Part shown: in pieces, positions 34,725 to 43,452 of the stretch
How the letters are laid out: the number at the start of each line of letters is the position of its first letter
How positions within the stretch are numbered: position 1 is the stretch's first letter
Assembly (NCBI GenBank): GCA_947503765.1
Contig: CANNFA010000003.1
Coordinates: forward strand, 62,001 to 126,000
Length of the DNA: 64,000 bases
Origin: an uncultured Paracoccaceae bacterium
GTDB lineage: Bacteria > Pseudomonadota > Alphaproteobacteria > Rhodobacterales > Rhodobacteraceae
Direction of reading: 5' to 3'
Position numbers and translations under genes: made by a program
The notes under the pieces: model-generated
Told to the model about the DNA's origin: nothing
The model's database searches: none
Seen by the model: the letters and a program-made list of their open reading frames with translations, nothing else

Positions 34725-36545
34725 CTAGCCGGCGGCGCGGGCCTGGCGTTTGCGCTCGTGCGGGTCGAGGTGGCGCTTGCGCAGCCGGATCGCGTTCGGC
34801 GTGACTTCGACCAGCTCGTCGTCGTCGATATAGGCGATGGCCTGTTCCAGCGACATGCGCACCGGCGTGGTCAGTCGCACCGCCTCGTCGGTGCCCGAGG
34901 CCCGCACGTTGGTCAGCTTCTTGCCCTTGAGCGGGTTCACTTCCAGGTCGTTCTCGCGGGCATGTTCGCCGATGATCATGCCCTGGTACACCGCCTCCTG
35001 CGCGCCGATGAAGAAGCGGCCGCGATCCTCGAGGTTGAAGATCGCATAGGGCACCGAAACGCCGTTCTCCATCGAGATCAGCACACCGGCGCGGCGGCCG
35101 GGAATGGCGCCCTTGTACGGCTCCCAGGAATGGAACACGCGGTTCAGAACGCCGGTGCCGCGCGTGTCGGTCAGGAATTCGCCGTGATAGCCGATCAGCC
35201 CGCGCGACGGAACCAGCGCGACGATGCGCGTCTTGCCGGCGCCGGCGGGCTTCATCTCTGTCATCTCGCCGCGGCGCGCGCCGGTCAGCTTTTCGATCAC
35301 GACGCCGGAATAGCTGTCATCGACGTCGATGGTCACTTCCTCCACCGGCTCGCAGCGCACGCCGTCGATCTCGCGGAACAGCACCTGCGGGCGCGAGATC
35401 GACAGTTCGAACCCCTCGCGGCGCATGTTCTCGATCAGCACACCCATCTGCAATTCGCCGCGGCCCGCGACCTCGAACGCCTCGCCGCCGGGCGTGTCGG
35501 TGACGCGGATGGCGACGTTGCCCTCGGCCTCTTTCAGCAGCCGCTCGCGGATCACCCGCGATTGCACCTTGGACCCGTCGCGCCCCGCCAGGGGCGAATC
35601 GTTGATGCCGAATGTCACGGTGATGGTCGGCGGGTCGATCGGCTGCGCTTCCAGCGGCTCCTCCACCGCCAGCGCGGCGATGGTGTCGGAGACGGTGGCC
35701 TTCGACATGCCGGCGATGGACACGATGTCGCCGGCCTGCGCCTCGGGGATGTCCTGCAGCGCTAGGCCGCGGAACGCCTGGATCTTGGTGACGCGAAACT
35801 GCTCGATCTTCTGGCCGACGCGGGACAGCGCCTGCACCGTCGCCCCGACCTTGAGCTTGCCGCTTTCGACCCGCCCGGTCAGCATCCGCCCGACAAAGGG
35901 ATCATAGGCCAGCGTCGTCGCCAGCATGGTGAAATCCTCGTCCGCACGGGCAAGCTGGCGGGGCGCGGGGACATGGTTGACCACCAGGTTGAACAGCGCC
36001 GACAGATCGCGGCGCGGCCCGTCCAGTTCTGCATCGGCCCAGCCGGAGCGGCCCGAAGCGTAAAGATGCGGGAAATCAAGCTGATCCTCGTCGGCATCCA
36101 GTGCCGCGAACAGGTCGAAACACTCGTCGAGCGCGCGGTCAGGCTCGGCATCGGGCTTGTCGACCTTGTTGAGCACGACGATCGGCCGCAGCCCCAAAGC
36201 CAGCGCCTTGGATGTGACGAACTTGGTCTGCGGCATCGGTCCTTCGGCGGCATCGACCAGCAGCACCACGCCATCGACCATCGACAGGATCCGCTCCACC
36301 TCGCCGCCGAAATCGGCGTGGCCGGGCGTGTCGACGATGTTGATGCGCTTGCCCTTCCACTCGACGCTGGTCGCCTTGGCAAGGATCGTGATCCCGCGCT
36401 CGCGCTCCAGGTCGTTGCTGTCCATGGCGCGCTCTGCGACGGCCTGGCCGGTGCGGAAGGCGCCGGATTGTTTCAGAAGTTCGTCGACGAGCGTGGTCTT
36501 GCCGTGGTCGACATGGGCGATGATCGCGATGTTGCGCAGGTCCAT
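34725..36545 (-). CDS. typA: Translational GTPase TypA/BipA
   Basis: Ribosome-associated GTPase (606 aa) related to EF-G, important for 50S assembly and stress growth. G1 [10 protein letters not shown], the switch [13 protein letters not shown]3 [11 protein letters not shown] and G4 NKVDKPDA are intact. Domains II and III and the BipA-specific C-terminus ([35 protein letters not shown]) follow. The ATG at 36545 ([11 protein letters not shown]) matches the family start; an in-frame ATG four codons earlier (36557) is possible. Confidence 0.95.
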   Translation of the reverse strand: MDLRNIAIIAHVDHGKTTLVDELLKQSGAFRTGQAVAERAMDSNDLERERGITILAKATSVEWKGKRINIVDTPGHADFGGEVERILSMVDGVVLLVDAAEGPMPQTKFVTSKALALGLRPIVVLNKVDKPDAEPDRALDECFDLFAALDADEDQLDFPHLYASGRSGWADAELDGPRRDLSALFNLVVNHVPAPRQLARADEDFTMLATTLAYDPFVGRMLTGRVESGKLKVGATVQALSRVGQKIEQFRVTKIQAFRGLALQDIPEAQAGDIVSIAGMSKATVSDTIAALAVEEPLEAQPIDPPTITVTFGINDSPLAGRDGSKVQSRVIRERLLKEAEGNVAIRVTDTPGGEAFEVAGRGELQMGVLIENMRREGFELSISRPQVLFREIDGVRCEPVEEVTIDVDDSYSGVVIEKLTGARRGEMTEMKPAGAGKTRIVALVPSRGLIGYHGEFLTDTRGTGVLNRVFHSWEPYKGAIPGRRAGVLISMENGVSVPYAIFNLEDRGRFFIGAQEAVYQGMIIGEHARENDLEVNPLKGKKLTNVRASGTDEAVRLTTPVRMSLEQAIAYIDDDELVEVTPNAIRLRKRHLDPHERKRQARAAG

Positions 36546-36665
36546 TGGGGTGTCCATAAGGGGAATTGCGCGGCTGATACCGCGCGTGCGCGCCGGAGAC
36601 CACCCCCTGAATGTGAAAGCCGCGCCTGCGGTGCAGGAATCGGGCGCCGTGCGCTATCCGGGGCG

Positions 36666-37787
36666 CTACGGGGCCGGCCGCGTCCCCAGGACATCGCCGT
36701 AAAGCGACAGGTAGCGCGGCCCCTGCACATCCACGCCGAACCCGGCGGCATGGCCGGGGGCGCGGGCCGCAAGATGCGCGCGGCCTGCCGGATCGCGGCC
36801 CAGCGCGATCACGCGGCCCGCCAGCGCCTCGGCGTCGCCCGGCGGCACCATAAGCGCGGCGAAGGGGCCGGTCAGGACCGACGCATAGCCGGGATTGGCC
36901 GCGGCCACGGGCAGCGCGCCCGCGGCCAGCGCCTCGGCCAGGATCAGCCCGAAACTTTCGCCATAGGGTGCGGGCGCCAGCACGATGTCGGCGCGCCCCA
37001 GCAGCGCGCGCGCGGCGGCATCGTCCGGGCGCGGCAGGTGCGACGTGCGCGGCAGGGCGGCGGCGCGCACCGCGCCGGCCAGCGGGCCGTCGCCGGCGAT
37101 GGTCAGGTGTGCGTCCGGCAGCGCCTCGGCGATCAGCGGCCAGGCGCGCAGCAGGATGTCCACACCCTTGCGCGGCTCCAGCCGGCCGAGGCAGACCAGC
37201 GACAGCGCGCCTTGCGCGCGCGGCGCGGCGGCGCGTGCCCAGGGGCCAAGGTCGATGGCGGGGGGCAGGATCTGCGCGGGCAGGGCGGGCAGCAGCCGGG
37301 CCAGCAGATCAAGCGGTGCGTCCGAGGGCACGATCACGCGGGCACAGCGCGGCAGGATCCGCCGCGCCGCGCGCCGGATATAGCGGTCGGCAAGACCGCG
37401 CGCGGCGGGCCGGGGCAGGGTGGCATGCACCGTGGCGACCACCGGCAGGCGCAGCGTGCGCGCGATCTGCCAGGCCAGAAGCGGCGTCCAGGGCGTATGG
37501 ACATGCACGATGTCCGCGCCCCAGCCATGCAGGTCGGCGGCCAGCGCGCGCAGGGCACGGGGCGCGGCGCAGGCGATCTCGAACTCGGTGCCGTGTGCGC
37601 CCAGCATGCGGGCATGACCGATGCGGGTGATGTCGCCGTGCGTGCCGTTCCGGCCGCGCGGGGCGGGCGGGCAGACGATGCGCGCGGGATGGCCGTGCTC
37701 CGTCAGCCAGCGCGACAGGTCGCGGACATGGCGCTGCACCCCGCCGGGGCGGTCCATGTCGTAGGGCACGGCCTGGACGACGCGCAT
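36666..37787 (-). CDS. Family 4 glycosyltransferase resembling phosphatidylinositol mannosyltransferase PimA
   Basis: A GT-B retaining glycosyltransferase (373 aa), membrane-associated but without a membrane helix, expected to move a sugar from a nucleotide donor to a lipid at the cytoplasmic face. The N-terminus [19 protein letters not shown] resembles mycobacterial PimA as I recall it (CPYSFDVPGGVQSHVLQLA). [17 protein letters not shown] and the catalytic E-x7-E segment [12 protein letters not shown] fit GT4. Its start is 7 bp after the stop of the CDP-alcohol phosphatidyltransferase gene, so the two are one transcript. With an inositol-phosphate synthase in the same region, a glycosylated inositol lipid is plausible; the sugar donor and acceptor are not shown. 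Confidence 0.75.
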   Translation of the reverse strand: MRVVQAVPYDMDRPGGVQRHVRDLSRWLTEHGHPARIVCPPAPRGRNGTHGDITRIGHARMLGAHGTEFEIACAAPRALRALAADLHGWGADIVHVHTPWTPLLAWQIARTLRLPVVATVHATLPRPAARGLADRYIRRAARRILPRCARVIVPSDAPLDLLARLLPALPAQILPPAIDLGPWARAAAPRAQGALSLVCLGRLEPRKGVDILLRAWPLIAEALPDAHLTIAGDGPLAGAVRAAALPRTSHLPRPDDAAARALLGRADIVLAPAPYGESFGLILAEALAAGALPVAAANPGYASVLTGPFAALMVPPGDAEALAGRVIALGRDPAGRAHLAARAPGHAAGFGVDVQGPRYLSLYGDVLGTRPAP

Positions 37788-37794
37788 GGCGCCG

Positions 37795-38502
37795 TTACCC
37801 GCGCCGCAGCGCGCGCAGGACCGGCAGCAGCCCCTCGGCGATGTCGAGCGCGGAATAGACCATGAGCGCGATCACCGCCGCGCCCAGCCAGTCGCCCGAC
37901 AGCGCCAGAAACGGGATCAGCCCCGACAGGCCCGAGACGAAGGCGACGGGCCAGTCGATCATGCGCAGCGGCGCCGGCACCGCGTCTTCGGCGCCGGCCA
38001 GCCGGTCGCGGATCACCCGCGCCAGCAGCCGCCCCCAGCCCGCCAGCGCGCCCAGCGCGGTCCAGCCCCATGTCATGCCTCCCGCACCGCCCAGCACCCG
38101 GTCGGCCAGGATACCGATCGCCAGGTACAGAAGGCCCCATTGCGCCATGTCCACCAGGAAATCCACGTCGCCGCCGGTCTTCGACGTGGCCCCCGTGACC
38201 CGCGCCAGCATCCCGTCGGCGCAGTCGAGCATCTGGAACAGCGCGCCCGCGCCCGCCACCGCCCAGGGCGCAAAGGCCAGCGGCAGCCACAGCGCCAGCG
38301 CCGGCAGCAGCAGCGCCGCCAGCAGCGCCAGCCCCGACACGGCCAGCGGCGACAGCCCGGCGCGCGCCAGCAGCCAGACCAGCGGCACGCTGGGAAAGCG
38401 GTAGGGTGCGATCGACCACGCGGTGCGCCATTCCTCGCGCAGGTATGGCAGGCGCAGATCGGCGGCGATGCGCCGGAATGTGACCTTCTGCGATGCGTTC
38501 AC
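37795..38502 (-). CDS. CDP-alcohol phosphatidyltransferase family enzyme
   Basis: Integral membrane enzyme (235 aa) that joins a CDP-activated alcohol to a second alcohol or alcohol phosphate, as in PI, PC or PGP synthesis. The complete catalytic signature D-x2-D-G-x2-A-R-x8-G-x3-D-x3-D is present (DCADGMLARVTGAT then SKTGGDVDFLVD). At least five hydrophobic helices surround it. An N-terminal soluble stretch of about 45 residues is longer than usual. It is transcribed with the PimA-like gene and is divergent, 86 bp apart, from the nucleotidyltransferase gene. Substrates cannot be read from sequence; inositol is suggested by context. Confidence 0.82.
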   Translation of the reverse strand: MNASQKVTFRRIAADLRLPYLREEWRTAWSIAPYRFPSVPLVWLLARAGLSPLAVSGLALLAALLLPALALWLPLAFAPWAVAGAGALFQMLDCADGMLARVTGATSKTGGDVDFLVDMAQWGLLYLAIGILADRVLGGAGGMTWGWTALGALAGWGRLLARVIRDRLAGAEDAVPAPLRMIDWPVAFVSGLSGLIPFLALSGDWLGAAVIALMVYSALDIAEGLLPVLRALRRG

Positions 38503-38588
38503 CGGTTTTCCCCGCCTTGATGCCGGCCCTCCCGTAGCATATCGTCCGCGCCTGCACAGGGGCGTTTTGGCCGCAGGATGGAGTTTCC

Positions 38589-39341
38589 ATGAGCGATATG
38601 ACCGCGATCATTCTGGCGGCCGGACTTGGCATCCGCATGGGGCCGCGCGGCCGGCTTTGTCCCAAGGGCCTGATCGAGGTCGGCGGCGAGACGATGGTGG
38701 CGCAGTCCCTTTCGAGCCTGCGGGCCTTCGGGATCGGGCGGGTGCGCATCGTCACGGGGCATCTCGACGACCAGTACCGCGCGGCCTTCGGCACCGAGCC
38801 GGGGGTGGAACTGGTGCACAACCCCGCCTACGGCACCACCGGCAGCCTGCGCTCGCTGGCGGTCGGGCTGGACGGGGTGGAAGGGGCCTGCGTGATCCTC
38901 GAATCGGACCTGATCTATGCGCCCGAGGCGCTGGAGGCGGCGTTGACCGGGGGCACCTGCCTGATCGCCTCGGGGCCGACCGGCGCGGGCGACGAGGTGT
39001 ATATCTGGACCGATGCGGATGGCGGCCTTCTGGAGATGTCCAAGGACCGCGCCGCGCGCCCCGAGCCGCCGCATGGCGAGCTGGTGGGCATCACCGGGAT
39101 CGGCGCCGATGCGGTGCCGATCCTGCGCGAGGTCGCGGGCGCCGTCATGGCCGCCGAGCCGGCCGAGCATTACGAGCCGGGGCTGGTGGCGCTGGCGCGC
39201 AAGGTGGCGCTGCCGGTGCTGCGGCTCGACGGGCTGGCCTGGGCGGAGATCGACGACGAGGACATGCTGGCCCGCGCCGAACGGCTGGTGGTGCCGCGCG
39301 TGCAGGCGGCGCGCGCCGCGCTCATCCCCCGCGCCGGATGA
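38589..39341 (+). CDS. Nucleotidyltransferase for a sugar- or polyol-phosphate (LicC/inositol-phosphate cytidylyltransferase type)
   Basis: A 250-aa single-domain NTP transferase: N-terminal IILAAGLGIRMGPRGRLCPK (nucleotide-binding loop plus catalytic Lys), IVTGHLDDQYRAAFG, GTTGSLRSLAVGL and the metal-site VILESDLIYAPE. Proteins of this size with this loop include phosphocholine, aminoethylphosphonate and inositol-1-phosphate cytidylyltransferases. Next to a CDP-alcohol transferase and an inositol-phosphate synthase, CTP:inositol-phosphate is an attractive but unproven substrate. It is alone on the plus strand in the cluster; its 3' end overlaps the opposing LptG-like gene by 20 bp. Confidence 0.78.
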   Translation: MSDMTAIILAAGLGIRMGPRGRLCPKGLIEVGGETMVAQSLSSLRAFGIGRVRIVTGHLDDQYRAAFGTEPGVELVHNPAYGTTGSLRSLAVGLDGVEGACVILESDLIYAPEALEAALTGGTCLIASGPTGAGDEVYIWTDADGGLLEMSKDRAARPEPPHGELVGITGIGADAVPILREVAGAVMAAEPAEHYEPGLVALARKVALPVLRLDGLAWAEIDDEDMLARAERLVVPRVQAARAALIPRAG

Positions 39342-40449
39342 ACAGCACCGCCGCGCCGAGGCCCAGCGCCAGCGGCGCGCCCACCGCCAGCGGCGCCGCC
39401 AGCGCGCCCAGCTCGCCGATGGTCCAGAAGGTGCGCACCGTCACCACGTAGACATATCCCAGCGCCGCCAGCCCGATCAGCCGCGCGATCAGCATCCGGC
39501 GCCCGTCAAAGCCCAGATTGGCCATCGACACGCCCAGAAGCGCGACGATCCCCGGCAGCAGCCACGCCGTCCAGCGCCGCCATTGCGCGGTGGCGACCGC
39601 CGGGCGCAACCCGTCCGGCGGCGCGCGCAGGCCCGCCAGCCGGTTCAGCGCCGGCTGCGGCAGGTAGAAGGGCGCAACGCCGTTATATTGCAATTGCTCG
39701 GGGATCAGCTCCAGCTCCCGTTCCGCCACGGGCGCGCGCCCGACGCGGGCGGCATCACCGAACACCGTCTCCCATCGGGTGACATCGCTCAGGGTCCACA
39801 GATACGGGGTGCCGGCGGGGGCGGCGCGCCCGGCGCCGGTGATCGTCTCCAGCCCGGCGGCGCGGATGCCGTCGAAGATCAGCACGTTGTGCATCTCGGG
39901 CGCGGCCGAGCGCAGCACGTCGGCACGGATCGCGGTGTCGCCGGTGACGAACCACACGCCGTATTTCCAGCTTTGGCGGAACCGCTTGGCGTAATCGCCA
40001 AGCCCGCTATCCACCTGCGCCCAGATCGCCGCGGGGCGCAGATGCGTCTCCAGCGCCATGTGCGCCCCGCCCGCCAGCAGCGCCAGCCACAGCACCCCGG
40101 CATAAAGCCGCGGCGGCGTCGCGCCCGCGGCGGACAGGATCACCGTCTCCAGGCGCTGACGGCGGGCAATCTCGGCCAGGAACGGGCCGAAGAACATCGC
40201 CACCGGCAGCATCCGCGTGACGATATCGGCGCCGCGTTGCAGCAGGTAGGGCGCCAGCAGAACCGGCAGGGACGTCTCGCGCGTCGCCGCGGCGCGGCGG
40301 ATCTGCGGAAAGGTCGCCGCGAGGTCGATCGTGTAGGCGATGGTCAGCAGGATGAACAGAACCAGCGCGGTGAAGCGCAGGTAATCGGCCAGCGCGCGGC
40401 GCGTGGCGGTCGCGGTCAGCACGGACAGGAGGCCGGGCGCGCGCGTCAT
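39322..40449 (-). CDS. Second LptF/LptG-type permease (LptG-like paralogue)
   Basis: A YjgP/YjgQ-family inner-membrane protein (375 aa), separate from the lptF and lptG at 25.7-27.9 kb. Three helices at the N-terminus (FTALVLFILLTIAYTIDLAA and following), a periplasmic domain of about 140 residues (WKYGVWFVTGDTAIRADVL, DVTRWETVFGDA) and three C-terminal helices repeat the LptFG architecture. The ATG at 40449 overlaps the stop of the preceding gene (ATGA); the longer frame is a shadow. It should need an LptB-type ATPase, and none is encoded in the cluster, so the housekeeping LptB may be shared. Last gene of the leftward ino1 operon. Confidence 0.75.
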   Translation of the reverse strand: MTRAPGLLSVLTATATRRALADYLRFTALVLFILLTIAYTIDLAATFPQIRRAAATRETSLPVLLAPYLLQRGADIVTRMLPVAMFFGPFLAEIARRQRLETVILSAAGATPPRLYAGVLWLALLAGGAHMALETHLRPAAIWAQVDSGLGDYAKRFRQSWKYGVWFVTGDTAIRADVLRSAAPEMHNVLIFDGIRAAGLETITGAGRAAPAGTPYLWTLSDVTRWETVFGDAARVGRAPVAERELELIPEQLQYNGVAPFYLPQPALNRLAGLRAPPDGLRPAVATAQWRRWTAWLLPGIVALLGVSMANLGFDGRRMLIARLIGLAALGYVYVVTVRTFWTIGELGALAAPLAVGAPLALGLGAAVLFIRRGG

Positions 40450-41663
40450 GTCTGGTTGCGCGGCGGCGCGATGATATGCTCGGCGCGCAGCCATACATAG
40501 CCCAGCGCCGGCGCCAGCCCCAGCGCCAGAACCGCCAGCGCCGCCGGCCAGAACCCGCGATAGCCCAGAGCCGCGGCATCGCCCAGCACCGCGCGGCTGA
40601 ACACGTCGCCCGCCAGCACGCCGACCAGCCCCAGCGGCAGCGCCGCAAAACGGCCCTGCCTGGTCCCCGCGAACGCGACGGCGGCCAGCGCCAGCGCAGC
40701 GGCCAGAGGGCACATCAGCGCGCGCGCCAGCATCTCGCCAAAGCGGCGGGTGGGTGCGCGAAGCGGCGCGGCGCCCTCGCGCACGATCAGCTTGCCGGCC
40801 AGCGGGCCGCCGCTTTGAAACAGGTAGCGCTCGGTGAAGCGGCGGGCGGGGTCTGCGGCCTCCAGCAGATCGCCGAGATTGAACTCGGTGGTCACCGTCT
40901 GCACGTCGATGCGCGCAAAATCGAGCGCGGTGCGGGCCGGCCCGGCGCGGCGCGGCGCGTCCGTGCGGTCCGGCGCGCTGCCGGGGCCGCCGCGATACTC
41001 GCGGAACCTGCGCAGCTCGACCCGAAAGCCGCCTTGCGTGTCCGGCCCGTCGATCTGCCAGTCGTCGGCCTGCGAGACATGCCAGCCGCCGCCGGGCTGG
41101 CCGTCATAGATGAACAGGCTGCCATTGGCTGCCGGGTCGCCGTCCGGCGGCGGGCTGGCGATGAAGGTCCGCCCGCCGAATTCGCGCAGAAAGCCCTGCT
41201 CGTCCGGGTCGGTCAGCGCCGACAGGATGCGCCCGACATGCAGGTCGTAATAGCTCAGCCGCAGCAGGTGCGCGGCAAAGGGCGTGACCAGCCCCGAGAA
41301 CAGCAGCGACAGCACCAGCCCCAGCGTGCCGGCAAGCAGCGCAAGGCGCGGGATGCGGTGCCATGGCTCTCCGGCGGCGGCGCAGATCACCAGCTCGTTG
41401 TCGCCGCGCGCGCCGTTGACCGCCAGGTAGATCCCGAGAAACAGCACGATCGGCAGGGCGAAATCCACGATCTCGGGGGATTTCAGCACCAGGATCGCCG
41501 CAAAATCCAGCGCGCTGCCGCCATTGCGGATCACCCGTTCAAGCTGCGAGGAAAAGATGTCGGTCAGGAAGATCACCTCGATCAGCACCAGCAGCGCCAG
41601 CACCGTGCGCAGCGCGCGCCGCGACAGAAGGCGGGTCATCGGGCTGCGGCGCAGGGCGATCAT
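40446..41663 (-). CDS. Second LptF/LptG-type permease (LptF-like paralogue)
   Basis: Partner of the LptG-like protein (405 aa). Helices near residues 25-45, 65-85 (FALPIVLFLGIYLAVNGARG) and 100-125, a periplasmic domain of about 170 residues (HVGRILSALTDPDEQGFLRE, FGGRTFIASPPPDG, VTTEFNLGDLLEA), then three C-terminal helices. The ATG at 41663 is chosen over the upstream TTG; an ATG at 41639 (MTRLLSRRALRTV) is also possible. Family membership implies moving an amphipathic lipid out of the inner membrane. Context suggests the lipid built by the neighbouring enzymes, which is inference. Confidence 0.75.
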   Translation of the reverse strand: MIALRRSPMTRLLSRRALRTVLALLVLIEVIFLTDIFSSQLERVIRNGGSALDFAAILVLKSPEIVDFALPIVLFLGIYLAVNGARGDNELVICAAAGEPWHRIPRLALLAGTLGLVLSLLFSGLVTPFAAHLLRLSYYDLHVGRILSALTDPDEQGFLREFGGRTFIASPPPDGDPAANGSLFIYDGQPGGGWHVSQADDWQIDGPDTQGGFRVELRRFREYRGGPGSAPDRTDAPRRAGPARTALDFARIDVQTVTTEFNLGDLLEAADPARRFTERYLFQSGGPLAGKLIVREGAAPLRAPTRRFGEMLARALMCPLAAALALAAVAFAGTRQGRFAALPLGLVGVLAGDVFSRAVLGDAAALGYRGFWPAALAVLALGLAPALGYVWLRAEHIIAPPRNQT

Positions 41664-41752
41664 CACGGCTCGCAAGGGGGGGATGGGTGTCTCATTGCCC
41701 GATGATGCGGCCTCTTGGCGCCGGGTTCAAACATCTTGGCGCCGCCCGGCGG

Positions 41753-42661
41753 TCACGAAAGCGCGGACAATGCGACCAGCCCGGCCCCCGCGGCGATCCA
41801 GGCATCGGTGATGTCCAGCAGCCCGCCCTGATGCGGCAGCACCTTGGGAAAGTCCTTGACCCCGGCGGCGCGCTTGAGCCGGGACGCGGCCAGATCGCCC
41901 GCCACCGTCAGCGCCCCGGTGACGAGGGCGACGGCGGCGCTGAGGTGAACCGGAAAGCCGAACAGCAGATACCCCGCCAGCGCCGCCGTCAGCACCAGCA
42001 TCGCCGCGCCGACGGCCAGCCCCTCGGCGGTCTTGCGCGGGCTGAGCTGCGGGAACACCTTGCGGCGGCCGAAAAGCTTGCCGCCCAGCAGCGCATAGCT
42101 GTCGAAGGTCTCGACCAGCAGGAAGGCGATCAGCAGCCACGCCGCCTCGCCGCCGAGGGCGGCGGCGGTGAACACGATCAGCGGCAGGCCGGGGAACAGC
42201 GCCAGCTCCAGCACCGCGCCGGGCGCGCCGCCGGGCCGCACCCGGCGGAACACGCCGATGCCGAGGACCAGCAGCAGCACCGCGCCGCCGGTCATCAGGT
42301 AGAGCGGCAGCAGCGCGGCCAGCCCCGACAGCACGGCGATCGCCAGCGCCGCGGCCAGCGCCGGCAGCGGCCCGTCGATGCCGCCGCGCGGCAGGGTGAT
42401 GCGCGCCGCCTCGAACCCGGCGCGCAAGCTGTGCAGGATCAGCAGCGCCAGCAGCAGCCAGCCGCCCACCAGGAACGCCCCGGCGACAACCCCGACGATC
42501 AGCGTCTCGGTCAGCAGGATCGGGAAGACCCCGGCAGCCACGGCGCGGCTGCGCGGCCAGAGCCACAGCGCACCCACCACCGCATAGCCGACCGCCAGCA
42601 GCGCCAGGCAGGCCAGCGCCAGCAGCGTGACCACCGGCACCATGCCCGGCCCCGGCATCAT
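41753..42661 (-). CDS. CdsA-like phosphatidate cytidylyltransferase
   Basis: Polytopic membrane enzyme (302 aa) expected to make CDP-diacylglycerol (or another CDP-lipid) from CTP and phosphatidate. About eight hydrophobic segments and the C-terminal CdsA signature are present: ASRLKRAAGVKDFPKVLPHQ, then GGLLDITDAW. In the usual signature the end reads DRxD; here it is DITD, so one Arg is replaced. VETFDSYALLGGKLFGRRK and LSPRKTAEG match the conserved cytoplasmic loop. The start overlaps the stop of the SDR gene (ATGA). A second, cluster-specific CdsA-type enzyme implies a dedicated lipid. Confidence 0.82.
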   Translation of the reverse strand: MMPGPGMVPVVTLLALACLALLAVGYAVVGALWLWPRSRAVAAGVFPILLTETLIVGVVAGAFLVGGWLLLALLILHSLRAGFEAARITLPRGGIDGPLPALAAALAIAVLSGLAALLPLYLMTGGAVLLLVLGIGVFRRVRPGGAPGAVLELALFPGLPLIVFTAAALGGEAAWLLIAFLLVETFDSYALLGGKLFGRRKVFPQLSPRKTAEGLAVGAAMLVLTAALAGYLLFGFPVHLSAAVALVTGALTVAGDLAASRLKRAAGVKDFPKVLPHQGGLLDITDAWIAAGAGLVALSALS

Positions 42662-43452
42662 CGCCCGCTTCCCGCGCGGCGCACGATGCGCGCCTGCCAG
42701 CGCCTCAGCAGCGGCGCCAGAAGCGAATGCAGATGCAGCAGCAGCGTCGCCTGCATCCCCGGCGTGGCGGTGAAGCGCCCGCGATCGGCCCGCGTCAGGA
42801 TCAGCCCGGCGACATCGGCCGTGCGCCATGTGCCGCCGCTTTCGGTGATCTTCCGGGTGATCTCGGGCTTGCTGGCGGCCTCGGCGGCCAGCAGCGGCGT
42901 GTCGGTGTCTGCCGGATAGGCGATGGTGACGGTGATGCCGCGCGGCGCCAGCTCGACGCGCAGCACCTCGGCCAGGCCGCGCATCGCGAACTTGGTCGGC
43001 GCATAGGCCGAATAGCCGTAGATGCCGAAAAAGGCGGCGACCGAGGACACGAAGATCAGCCGCGCGCCGGGGCCCATATGCGGCGTGCAGGCATGGGCGA
43101 AATGCAGCGCGCCCATGTAGTTGACCTCCATGTGGCGGCGGTGCAACGCGATGCTCTGGCCCAGGAATTCGCCCGGCTCGGTGATGCCGGCATTGGCGAC
43201 GGCATGGCCCGGCGCGCCCAGATCGGCGATGGCGCGCGCCACCGCCTCGGCGCAGGCGGCCGCGTCCGAGACATCGCAGGGATAGGCAAAGGCGGACGGG
43301 CCGATCGCCTCAACAGCGGCCTGCAACCTGCCGGGATCGCGGGCGAAAAGCGCGACGGGGTGGCCGCGGGCGGATAGCTGTTTCGCCAGCTCCAGCCCGA
43401 TCCCGCTGGAGCCGCCGGTGATGAAGGCCGGCCGGCGGGCCGCCGCGGTCAC
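42658..43452 (-). CDS. Short-chain dehydrogenase resembling 3-ketodihydrosphingosine reductase
   Basis: A classical SDR (264 aa): NAD(P)-binding FITGGSSGIGLELAKQL, the ANAG motif, catalytic Ser in FVSSVAAFFG and Y-x3-K in YSAYAPTKFAMRGLAEVL. After the active site it carries AYPADTDTPLLA and a KPEITRKITE segment. These resemble the AYPPDTDTP and KPLETRLIS region of eukaryotic KDSR as I recall it. A hydrophobic/basic C-terminal end (LLLHLHSLLAPLLRRWQAR) could sit on the membrane, as KDSR does. A likely role is reduction of a 3-keto group on a long-chain lipid. It overlaps ino1 by four bases. No serine palmitoyltransferase is in the window. Confidence 0.75.
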   Translation of the reverse strand: MTAAARRPAFITGGSSGIGLELAKQLSARGHPVALFARDPGRLQAAVEAIGPSAFAYPCDVSDAAACAEAVARAIADLGAPGHAVANAGITEPGEFLGQSIALHRRHMEVNYMGALHFAHACTPHMGPGARLIFVSSVAAFFGIYGYSAYAPTKFAMRGLAEVLRVELAPRGITVTIAYPADTDTPLLAAEAASKPEITRKITESGGTWRTADVAGLILTRADRGRFTATPGMQATLLLHLHSLLAPLLRRWQARIVRRAGSGR

